From the NCBI GenBank assembly GCA_050115555.1, contig JASFQI010000019.1:1-27815 (forward strand): a DNA stretch of 27,815 nt, written 5' to 3'. Below the pieces are notes generated by a model. It was not told the origin of the DNA. It saw nothing but the letters and a program-made list of their open reading frames with translations, and did no database searches. The first letter of the stretch is position 1; the number at the start of each line of letters is the position of its first letter. Position numbers and translations under genes: made by a program. Of the stretch, positions 22,403 through 27,815 are shown piece after piece. This DNA comes from JASFQI01 sp050115555 (GTDB lineage: Bacteria; Desulfobacterota; DSM-4660; Desulfatiglandales; HGW-15).

Positions 22403-23575
22403 ATGCCGATTGCCGAAAGAATGGTTTCCATGGTCGAGGGCTCCTCGATGATTCGCAAAATGTTCGAAGAAGGTGCGAGGCTGAAGGCGAAGTACGGTCA
22501 GGACAAGGTGTTCGACTTTTCTCTCGGGAACCCTGATGTTCCTCCGCCCCCGGAGTTCAAGCAGGCACTGATCGACATCATCCAGGATCCTGCCACGAGC
22601 CACGGGTACATGCCAAACCCGGGTTATCCACACGTTCGACAGACCGTTTCGGATTTCCTGAAGGGCGAGTATGGGGTGGAGATCCCCCCCGACCTGATCA
22701 TCATGACCGTGGGAGCGGCGGGCGCCCTGAACGACGCCCTCACGGCCCTCATCAATCCCGGGGAGGAGATCCTGGTCCCGTCCCCCTATTTTGTGGGGTA
22801 CAACCAGTACGCCTTCAATGCTCAGGGCGTGATCACCACGGCGGAGACCGATGCCGAGTTTCGCCTGGACCTGGGGGCCATGGAAAAGGCCATAACGGAA
22901 AAGACACGGGTCGTGCTCATTAACTCGCCCAACAACCCCACTGGCGTGGTGTACACGGTCGATGAGCTGAAAGGGCTCGGCGAGGTCATGGAAAGGGCCA
23001 GCGCCCGATTCGGCAAGCGGATTTACCTGATTTCCGACGAGCCTTATCGAAAAATCGCGTATGATGTGGAGGTCCCTTCCGTGTTCCAGGCCTATCCCCA
23101 CACCCTCCTGATCACGTCGTACTCCAAGGAGCTGTCCCTGGCCGGAGAGCGGATCGGGTACCTGGCCGTGCATCCCGATGCCGAGGATGCGGGCACGGTT
23201 GCAGCGGCCGCGGCCGTTTCCAACACCATGCTCTACGTCAACGCCCCGAGCCTGTTCCAGCTGGCCATTGCCAGAGTCATGGGTGTTTCCGTGGACGTGT
23301 CCATTTACAGGAAACGTCGAGACGCCCTGTGTGACGGGCTGCGCAAGGCAGGGTACGAGTTCGTGGAGCCTGAGGGAGCCTTTTACCTGTTCCCCAAGTC
23401 GCCCATGGAGGACGATGCGGAGTTCTGCCGTCTTCTGATGGACGAGCTGATCCTCGTGGTCCCGGGCCGCGGATTCGGTAGAGGCGGTCACTTCCGCATC
23501 TCCTATGCCGTGCCGGATCAGGCCATTTCCGGCGCCATGGAGGGATTCCAGCGAGCCCTGGAAAAGGTCAGGTAG
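22403..23575 (+). CDS. Class I/II (aspartate-type) PLP aminotransferase
   Basis: This 390-residue enzyme is a fold-type I aminotransferase. Key residues are visible: GAAGALNDAL near the phosphate site, NSPNNPTG (Asn178), SDEPYRK (Asp212, Tyr215), the Schiff-base lysine Lys242 in SYSKELSLAGERIGY with Arg250, and a substrate-carboxylate Arg near FRISYAV at the C-terminus. The second ATG (22403) is chosen because GGAGG lies eight bases before it, while for the ATG at 22397 the same element would be only two bases away. It is a single gene followed by a strong terminator. The amino-acid substrate (aspartate, alanine or aromatic) cannot be decided. Confidence 0.93.
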   Translation: MPIAERMVSMVEGSSMIRKMFEEGARLKAKYGQDKVFDFSLGNPDVPPPPEFKQALIDIIQDPATSHGYMPNPGYPHVRQTVSDFLKGEYGVEIPPDLIIMTVGAAGALNDALTALINPGEEILVPSPYFVGYNQYAFNAQGVITTAETDAEFRLDLGAMEKAITEKTRVVLINSPNNPTGVVYTVDELKGLGEVMERASARFGKRIYLISDEPYRKIAYDVEVPSVFQAYPHTLLITSYSKELSLAGERIGYLAVHPDAEDAGTVAAAAAVSNTMLYVNAPSLFQLAIARVMGVSVDVSIYRKRRDALCDGLRKAGYEFVEPEGAFYLFPKSPMEDDAEFCRLLMDELILVVPGRGFGRGGHFRISYAVPDQAISGAMEGFQRALEKVR

Positions 23576-23694
23576 CTCAGAACCGATCGCTCGTTCCATG
23601 TACTCGGACACGTCCCACGTGAGGTCGATTCGAAGAAAAAGGGAAGGGGGATCGGGCAAGCCAAATGATCGTGCCCTTTGGGCAGGTCAAGGTG

Positions 23695-23737
23695 AAAAAA
23701 ACCCGCCGTCGGGATGTCCCCCGGCCGGCGGGTTTTC
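23695..23737. terminator. Bidirectional intrinsic terminator
   Basis: ACCCGCCG (23701-23708) pairs with CGGCGGGT (23726-23733), with further GC pairing inside. The plus strand ends in TTTT, serving the aminotransferase gene. The minus strand ends in at least six T residues, serving tRNA-Ala. The stem is strong and the position between two converging transcripts is right. Confidence 0.88.
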
Positions 23738-23748
23738 ATTCGAGGTCC

Positions 23749-23824
23749 TGGTGGAGCTGATGGGGATCGAACCCACGACCTCATGAATGCCATTCATGCG
23801 CTCTCCCAGCTGAGCTACAGCCCC
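23749..23824 (-). tRNA. tRNA-Ala (anticodon GGC)
   Basis: On the minus strand the 76-base sequence folds as a normal tRNA: acceptor stem GGGGCTG/CAGCTCC, D-arm GCTC-GAGC, anticodon stem CATGA/TCATG with loop ATGGCAT giving anticodon GGC, T-arm GTGGG-TTCGATC-CCCAT, and an encoded CCA end. It reads alanine codon GCC, the favoured alanine codon in the GC-rich part of the window. Promoter and terminator are both visible. Confidence 0.97.
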
Positions 23825-23841
23825 ACGCGGAATGAGAAAAA

Positions 23842-23870
23842 AGAATAGCAATGCCTCCAATGGCTGTCAA
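23842..23870 (-). promoter_or_regulatory. Sigma-70 promoter of tRNA-Ala
   Basis: On the minus strand TTGACA (23870-23865), a 17-base spacer and TATTCT (23847-23842) form a good housekeeping promoter. Transcription would start near 23835, about 11 bases before the mature tRNA-Ala. The -35 box lies only seven bases from the oppositely oriented -35 box of the tRNA-Leu promoter. Confidence 0.8.
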
Positions 23871-23877
23871 CAGGTTA

Positions 23878-23907
23878 TTGACAGGGACTTGGGTTTTTCC
23901 CTATACT
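23878..23907 (+). promoter_or_regulatory. Sigma-70 promoter of tRNA-Leu
   Basis: TTGACA (23878-23883), an 18-base spacer and TATACT (23902-23907) give a perfect -35 and a five-of-six -10 box. The start would be near 23914, 16 bases before the mature tRNA-Leu. Confidence 0.85.
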
Positions 23908-23929
23908 CATCTCCGTTCAGGACTAAAGC

Positions 23930-24018
23930 GCCGGAGTGGTGAAACTGGTAGACGCGCTGGACTCAAAATCCAGTCTGGGTTACCCCAGGTGAGGGTTCGA
24001 CTCCCTCCTCCGGCACCA
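23930..24018 (+). tRNA. tRNA-Leu (anticodon CAA)
   Basis: The 89-base class II tRNA has acceptor stem GCCGGAG/CTCCGGC, anticodon stem CTGGA/TCCAG with loop CTCAAAA giving anticodon CAA (reads UUG), a long variable arm CTGGG-TTAC-CCCAG, T-arm GAGGG-TTCGACT-CCCTC and an encoded CCA end. A terminator follows at once. The AT-rich, possibly acquired region begins about 220 bases downstream, which makes this gene a candidate integration site. Confidence 0.97.
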
Positions 24019-24026
24019 ACAATTTG

Positions 24027-24060
24027 AAGGGGGTTGGGCGAAATGCCTGGCCCCTTTTTT
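24027..24060 (+). terminator. Intrinsic terminator of tRNA-Leu
   Basis: AAGGGG (from 24027) pairs with CCCCTT, with an inner GGC-GAAAT-GCC stem-loop and wobble pairs between, followed by a run of six T residues ending at 24060. Confidence 0.82.
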
Positions 24061-24241
24061 CACGCCCTGATTTCGCCTGTTTTTACTCCCCTCATGTCGG
24101 CAAAATGGAGGATTTTTTCGGGGCCAAATGCACTAGACCTCCTACCCACCAAATCCCATCCCACTCCAAAGGCATTGGGCCACTCAGTTTGAGAGAATGG
24201 GGGTTGATTTTTTGGCATGAACCGGATTTCGATCTTCGTTG

Positions 24242-24269
24242 TTGACATATTATATGCAGTGGGTACAAT
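24242..24269 (+). promoter_or_regulatory. Sigma-70 promoter of the TetR-SDR gene
   Basis: TTGACA (24242-24247), a 16-base spacer and TACAAT (24264-24269) match the consensus at 11 of 12 positions. Transcription would start near 24276, inside the first operator copy, about 50 bases before the start codon. The stretch 24061-24241 upstream of it shows no gene. Confidence 0.82.
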
Positions 24270-24301
24270 GATTAAATAATCAAGAAATGATCGAATAATC
24301 A
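24269..24301 (+). promoter_or_regulatory. Paired operator TGATT-N4-AATCA (copies 1 and 2)
   Basis: TGATTAAATAATCA (24269-24282) is a perfect TGATT-N4-AATCA palindrome. TGATCGAATAATCA (24288-24301) is the same with one arm mismatch, and the two agree at 12 of 14 positions. Their starts are 19 bases apart. The first begins on the last T of the -10 box, so binding would block transcription start. The same pair with the same spacing and position occurs before the acyl-CoA ligase gene, so the TetR-type protein encoded just downstream is the likely binder (inference). Confidence 0.75.
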
Positions 24302-24328
24302 TAACAGACAAAATCAAGGTAGGGTAAA

Positions 24329-25735
24329 ATGAAAAAGACCGATCTCACGAAATCTATTCCAACGCATATAAAAAGCGAGGAGTTGGTCGAAAAGCGGAGA
24401 CAGCAGATTGTCCTTGCCGCGATCAAGCTTTTTTCAAGAAAAGGTTTTGTTAAGACGACTCTGAAGGATCTGGCGGAAGAGGCCGGTCTAAGCTACGGAA
24501 ACATATACGATTATGTGGGGAATAAGGAGGACATCTTTGTTCTTGTTCACGAGTTTTTGACAGGTGAGGCAGACCAGGGGTTGAACAGGGTCATGGAGAG
24601 CATAGATGATCCGCTGGATAAACTCAAAGGCATGATACACAACGAGTTCGAGTTGTCGGCCAGGTGGTCCGATGCCATTTTATTCGTGTATCAGGATATC
24701 CATGTCTTGAAAAGGCAGCTTTTGAAAAAGTTACTCAGCAAAGAATCTGAGCACGTTAGAAAATTTAAAGATGTACTCGATAAATGCATAGAAAAAGGAT
24801 ATATTAAAAATTGTAATACACATATAATATCCAATTTAATAAAAGCAATGATAGATGCATGGGTTATAAAAAGATGGGATCTTGATGGAGTGACTCAATA
24901 TCAGATCGAAAAAGCTATTTTAAATTTATTTTTGGATGGATTACGCACGAAAAAGTCCATCAAGAAGCGATCCCGAGATGGTGAGCCGGAATTCGAGGGA
25001 AAAACCATTTTGATCGTGAATGGAGGCAGTATCTTTGGGAGTGCACTTTCCTCGTTCATGTATTCCCGCGGTGCAAGCTTGGCGATATACGATCCCTGCG
25101 ACGAGATGACGAACCATTTGAGGAGTTCTCTCTCTCCCGAGCAGGAAGGATACGGGGAAATAAAGACCTATTCATTAGAGGAATACGGACCGATGACCCA
25201 GCGGTTGCTTTTGCAGATACAACGTGAATGCGGACCGATTGATATTTTTATACAGGATATCGGCGTGACAGGAGGGTATATTGGGAGCCAGGATAAAAGA
25301 AAAGCTTTACTGAATAAGCAATTAGTAGAAAATTTGCATATGGCAAGGAGTATTTCAAGCATATTTATAAGAGATAAAGATAATATAAAACCAGAAAAAA
25401 TTCTTTATATCACCCCATGGGCATGGGATAAATACATTGATTCGATTCTGTATGAGACCGTGAAGGCCAGTACCATCGCTCTGGCCAAGGCCAACAGCGA
25501 AAGAATGCGCGAATCAGGGGGCACGGTCAATTGTCTGGTTCCGGGTCATATAGGCGGGATCAGGGATTTAAGTGTCCTCGATGACGGGGCTTCGCAGTCT
25601 GTTGTGGCGTCCATACTGAAGTGTGAAAGCCTTGGGGATGTCTCGGATATTGTAAAAACGGCGGCCTACCTGGTTTCAGACTCGGCAAGGTATGTGACGG
25701 GACAAGTGATCACAGTGGATGGCGGAATGCCTTGA
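24329..25735 (+). CDS. TetR-family regulator fused to a short-chain dehydrogenase/reductase domain
   Basis: This single 468-residue frame joins two families. Residues ~22-70 are a TetR DNA-binding domain (QQIVLAAIKLFSRKGF, then LAEEAGLSYGNIYDYVGNKE), and ~75-205 an all-helical ligand/dimer domain. A basic linker (~207-217, TKKSIKKRSRD) leads to an SDR domain (~222-468) ending in the classical YVTGQVITVDGG. In the SDR part Tyr375 and Lys379 (YETVK) are kept. The catalytic-Ser position is Thr362, the glycine motif is NGGSIFG (231-237) instead of TGxxxGxG, and the NNAG position reads QDIG, so it may bind NAD(P) or a ligand rather than catalyse. AGGTAGGG precedes the ATG. Base use is strongly AT-rich in the TetR half and uneven in the SDR half. 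It likely represses itself and the downstream ligase. Confidence 0.9.
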   Translation: MKKTDLTKSIPTHIKSEELVEKRRQQIVLAAIKLFSRKGFVKTTLKDLAEEAGLSYGNIYDYVGNKEDIFVLVHEFLTGEADQGLNRVMESIDDPLDKLKGMIHNEFELSARWSDAILFVYQDIHVLKRQLLKKLLSKESEHVRKFKDVLDKCIEKGYIKNCNTHIISNLIKAMIDAWVIKRWDLDGVTQYQIEKAILNLFLDGLRTKKSIKKRSRDGEPEFEGKTILIVNGGSIFGSALSSFMYSRGASLAIYDPCDEMTNHLRSSLSPEQEGYGEIKTYSLEEYGPMTQRLLLQIQRECGPIDIFIQDIGVTGGYIGSQDKRKALLNKQLVENLHMARSISSIFIRDKDNIKPEKILYITPWAWDKYIDSILYETVKASTIALAKANSERMRESGGTVNCLVPGHIGGIRDLSVLDDGASQSVVASILKCESLGDVSDIVKTAAYLVSDSARYVTGQVITVDGGMP

Positions 25736-25812
25736 TTTTCCCTTCGTACGGCGACCCCTGTATTCCGATTAATGCCGAAAAATCAGAAAGATACAAGTCA
25801 AGGAAATATATC

Positions 25813-25841
25813 TTGACAAGAAAGCGAACGTTTTTTATTCT
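25813..25841 (+). promoter_or_regulatory. Sigma-70 promoter of the acyl-CoA ligase gene
   Basis: TTGACA (25813-25818), a 17-base spacer and TATTCT (25836-25841) form a good housekeeping promoter. It lies about 150 bases before the GTG start of the ligase, so the mRNA has a leader of roughly 140 bases. Confidence 0.75.
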
Positions 25842-25873
25842 GATTGATAAATCACTATAAGATTGAGTAATCA
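25841..25873 (+). promoter_or_regulatory. Paired operator TGATT-N4-AATCA (copies 3 and 4)
   Basis: TGATTGATAAATCA (25841-25854) is a perfect TGATT-N4-AATCA palindrome, and AGATTGAGTAATCA (25860-25873) differs at one arm base. The starts are 19 bases apart and the first begins on the last T of the -10 box. Both details are identical to the pair before the TetR-SDR gene. This predicts that one regulator controls both promoters. Confidence 0.75.
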
Positions 25874-25990
25874 ATATTATTCTCGTGATGGTTGAAATAA
25901 CGATGGGCAAAGCAAACACGATGCCCTCTCCTCATTTTAGGCAACGAGTCGAAATCATTAGGATTCATGAGAACCAGGAGGTGTTATTCC

Positions 25991-27613
25991 GTGGACGCTT
26001 TCACAAAGACGATAGGTGATGTATTTGATGGCACAGTAGAAAAATTCGCTTCCAAAGAGGCGATTCGATATCAAGGCCAGGGTCTTACCTACGAGCAGCT
26101 TGCGGATAAGGTGGAAAGCTTGGCCAAGGCCCTAATGGAGTTGGGAGTTGAGCCGGGCCAGAGGGTGGGTATCTGGATGCCCAACTATCCCGAATGGATA
26201 TACGCAAATTTGGCCATTGCCAAGATTGGTGCTGTGACCGTTCCTATCAACATACGATTCAAGTCTCGCGAGGTGGCCTATATCCTGAGGAACGCCGAGA
26301 TCACCGCGCTCATCATGGCGGACCAATTCCTGACGAATACTTTTAGCGACATCCTTTATGAGATCTCTCCAGAATTGGAAAAGGCAAAACCGGGAAATCT
26401 GAACCTGGAATCGCTTCCTCACCTGAAAAACATCATCTGCCTGAAAGAAATGCCTGGAATGTTCGGATTCGATGACATCGCCAGAATGGGCCATGGGCTG
26501 ATGCTGGATCAAGAACTGAAGTCCAGGCAGAGGGCTGTCCAGCCGACGGATGCTGTCAATGTCTTCTATACGTCCGGCACCACAGGCCTTCCCAAGGGGG
26601 CCATGGCGGACCATAACATCCTGGTGAACATTGAAAACTATATCCATTGGATGAATGTCACTGAAGAGGACGTCTTTCTGATTCCCTCCCCTCTTTTTTA
26701 TACGACTGCCAATTACTGGTGCACGCTCTGTCCCATCATGGCAGGTGCAACGATGAGCATGGCCACCTATTTCACCCTGGAAGAAAAGCTGGAACTCATA
26801 AGCAAGGACAAGGTCACCTTCATGGTGGGGATGGCTAAGATGTGGGTGGATATGGTGAGTTACCTCCGGGAGCATCCCAGCGACACGAGTTCTCTTCGCA
26901 TCGGATGGACCGGGGGTGGTCCGATTACCGTCGAGGAGCTGGAGGCCGTGACGAAAAACATCGTCGGAAACATCGTGGGTCTTTACGGAATGACGGAGAC
27001 GGGTGGTATTACAACAATGACGAAGAGAGAAGACCCTCTGGAGGTGTTAGCCAGTACAGTCGGAACGCCCCTGCCAAACTTTGAATTAAAGGTGATTGAT
27101 CCACAGACAGGTGAGGAACTTCCCGACGGGAAGCCGGGTGAGCTTTGTGTAAAAGGACCCTATGTGATTAAGGGGTACCTGAATATGCCGGAGAAAGATC
27201 AGGATATCTATTTTGAAAAGGACGGATGGTACCACACACAGGATATCGTTCTTCGGCACGAGAACGGATACTACTCCTTTGTGGGCCGAATTAAGGACAT
27301 GATCAAGGTGGGTGGGGAAAATGTTTCTCTAAATGAGATCGACGATTTCCTGCGGGGCCACCAAAAGGTAAAAATGGCCTGTTCCATAGGTGTGCCAGAT
27401 CCGGCCAAACAGGAGGTAGCCCTGGTATTCATCGAGCCTGCGGAAGGCGTGGATCTTTCGGAGGGTGAGATCATAGACTACTGCAAGGGGAAAATAGCAT
27501 CCTATAAAATACCGAAATATATACGATTCACATCTGATTGGCCGACGACAGCAACCGGCAAGATTCAAAGATTTAAACTTTCTGAAAGAGTGGAAGGCGA
27601 TTTTAATTCTTAG
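25991..27613 (+). CDS. AMP-forming acyl-CoA synthetase (fatty or other carboxylic acid-CoA ligase)
   Basis: This 540-residue enzyme activates a carboxylic acid with ATP to an acyl-adenylate and then to the CoA thioester. Motifs are the P-loop YTSGTTGLPKG (193-203), LYGMTETGG, DGWYHTQDI with the hinge VGRIKDMIKVGGENVS, and the catalytic lysine in PTTATGKIQRFKL near the C-terminus. The GTG start at 25991 follows AGGAGG at ideal spacing; the ATG at 25967 would place that element inside the coding region and is rejected. Base composition is between the AT-rich TetR-SDR gene and the GC-rich rest. It is predicted to be under the TetR-SDR regulator. The acid substrate is not identifiable. Confidence 0.94.
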   Translation: MDAFTKTIGDVFDGTVEKFASKEAIRYQGQGLTYEQLADKVESLAKALMELGVEPGQRVGIWMPNYPEWIYANLAIAKIGAVTVPINIRFKSREVAYILRNAEITALIMADQFLTNTFSDILYEISPELEKAKPGNLNLESLPHLKNIICLKEMPGMFGFDDIARMGHGLMLDQELKSRQRAVQPTDAVNVFYTSGTTGLPKGAMADHNILVNIENYIHWMNVTEEDVFLIPSPLFYTTANYWCTLCPIMAGATMSMATYFTLEEKLELISKDKVTFMVGMAKMWVDMVSYLREHPSDTSSLRIGWTGGGPITVEELEAVTKNIVGNIVGLYGMTETGGITTMTKREDPLEVLASTVGTPLPNFELKVIDPQTGEELPDGKPGELCVKGPYVIKGYLNMPEKDQDIYFEKDGWYHTQDIVLRHENGYYSFVGRIKDMIKVGGENVSLNEIDDFLRGHQKVKMACSIGVPDPAKQEVALVFIEPAEGVDLSEGEIIDYCKGKIASYKIPKYIRFTSDWPTTATGKIQRFKLSERVEGDFNS

Positions 27614-27717
27614 GAGTAGAGAGAACAGGCAGAATAAAAAACACGTGTATTTTCATGAAATCCATAATTTGTGCCTGGTAGATGTATAATATTTGACAAT
27701 CATTAAAGGAGGAAATG
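27614..27717. other. Spacer with two short palindromes before the last gene
   Basis: ACACGTGT (27641-27648) is flanked by A-rich and T-rich arms, and TTTCATGAAA (27651-27660) is a perfect 10-bp palindrome. TATAAT at 27685-27690 is a possible -10 box, but no good -35 box lies at the right distance. Cotranscription with the ligase gene is possible, since no terminator is seen. Confidence 0.4.
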
Positions 27718-27815
27718 ATGAATCATTTGTTGAAGAAATCCGTTTTGTTTTCCATTTTCTGTATATTATGTATTTCATTTTCATTTAATTCTGCGTTAGC
27801 AGCCAAGAAAGAGAA
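27718..27815 (+). CDS. Exported protein, N-terminus only (cut by window end)
   Basis: AAAGGAGG (27705-27712) precedes ATG 27718 by five bases; an ATG at 27715 is too close. The 32 visible residues form a Sec signal peptide: MNHLLKKS, a hydrophobic core rich in Phe, Ile and Cys, then a cleavage-like site after NSALA, followed by AKKE. Nothing of the mature protein is visible. Following an acyl-CoA ligase, a substrate-binding protein for uptake of the acid is a reasonable guess but cannot be shown. Confidence 0.75.
   Translation, partial: MNHLLKKSVLFSIFCILCISFSFNSALAAKKE

Noticed and set aside
27694..27704. A further TGATT-type operator before the last gene
   Set aside because: Only a half-site is present (TGATT on the minus strand). 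The second arm at the right spacing is missing, so it does not belong to the paired-operator set.
24019..27815. Direct repeat of the tRNA-Leu 3' end marking the far edge of an island
   Set aside because: No second copy was found inside the window, so the island boundary remains unproven.
1..27815. CRISPR array, insertion sequence or prophage genes
   Set aside because: No regularly spaced repeats, transposase, integrase or phage structural genes were seen.

Overview
The window looks like chromosomal DNA of a high-GC anaerobic Desulfobacterota (deltaproteobacterium), probably a sulfate-reducing or syntrophic lineage. This is inferred from gene content: an HdrA-MvhD-MetV-MetF methylene-tetrahydrofolate reductase locus, an iron-sulfur 2-enoate reductase-like enzyme, a DUF1638 protein, many PAS histidine kinases and a c-di-GMP-controlled flagellar gene. 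Genus and species cannot be read from the sequence.

Layout. (1) 65-4985: aspartate kinase on the minus strand, a 624-base divergent spacer rich in inverted repeats, then a plus-strand run of a thioredoxin-fold protein lacking the nucleophilic cysteine, a 637-residue Old Yellow Enzyme/dienoyl-CoA-reductase-type flavoprotein and a DUF1638 protein. (2) 5025-7554: a minus-strand pair, a periplasmic family-3 solute-binding protein and a membrane PAS histidine kinase. (3) 7935-14265: a consensus sigma-54 promoter followed by metF-like, a double-length hdrA, mvhD, metV and metF. HdrB and HdrC are absent. (4) 14475-19161: a same-strand tail of a lone receiver, two orphan ACT-type (aspartokinase-tail-like) proteins, a PAS-PAS histidine kinase with a cysteine-rich PAS, and a receiver-PAS-kinase hybrid; none has a DNA-binding output domain. 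(5) 19151-20207, minus: a flagellar hook/rod-type gene preceded by a c-di-GMP-I (GEMM) riboswitch, itself preceded by a near-consensus sigma-28 promoter. (6) 20232-23575: a NodU/CmcH-type carbamoyltransferase (minus) and a class I/II aminotransferase (plus), separated by a hairpin-dense spacer. That spacer carries the second copy of a dispersed repeat also seen at 2266-2323. (7) 23695-24060: divergent tRNA-Ala(GGC) and tRNA-Leu(CAA) genes with clear promoters and terminators.

(8) From about 24240 to the end the base composition becomes much more AT-rich, suggesting DNA acquired next to tRNA-Leu. It encodes a TetR-type regulator fused in one reading frame to a short-chain dehydrogenase/reductase domain, an AMP-forming acyl-CoA ligase, and the start of an exported protein. 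Both promoters here carry two copies of a 14-bp motif TGATT-N4-AATCA with 19-bp spacing, and in both the last T of the -10 box is the first T of the first operator. This is the most striking and least expected signal in the window: a compact predicted circuit in which a regulator-enzyme fusion controls itself and an acyl-CoA ligase.

How the parts could work together (inference): region 3 would reduce methylene-THF to methyl-THF in the Wood-Ljungdahl branch with electrons passed through HdrA/MvhD, and region 4 may sense redox or amino-acid state for it. Region 8 would activate a carboxylic acid to its CoA thioester and take it up, with the TetR-SDR protein sensing the acid, the thioester or NAD(P)(H).
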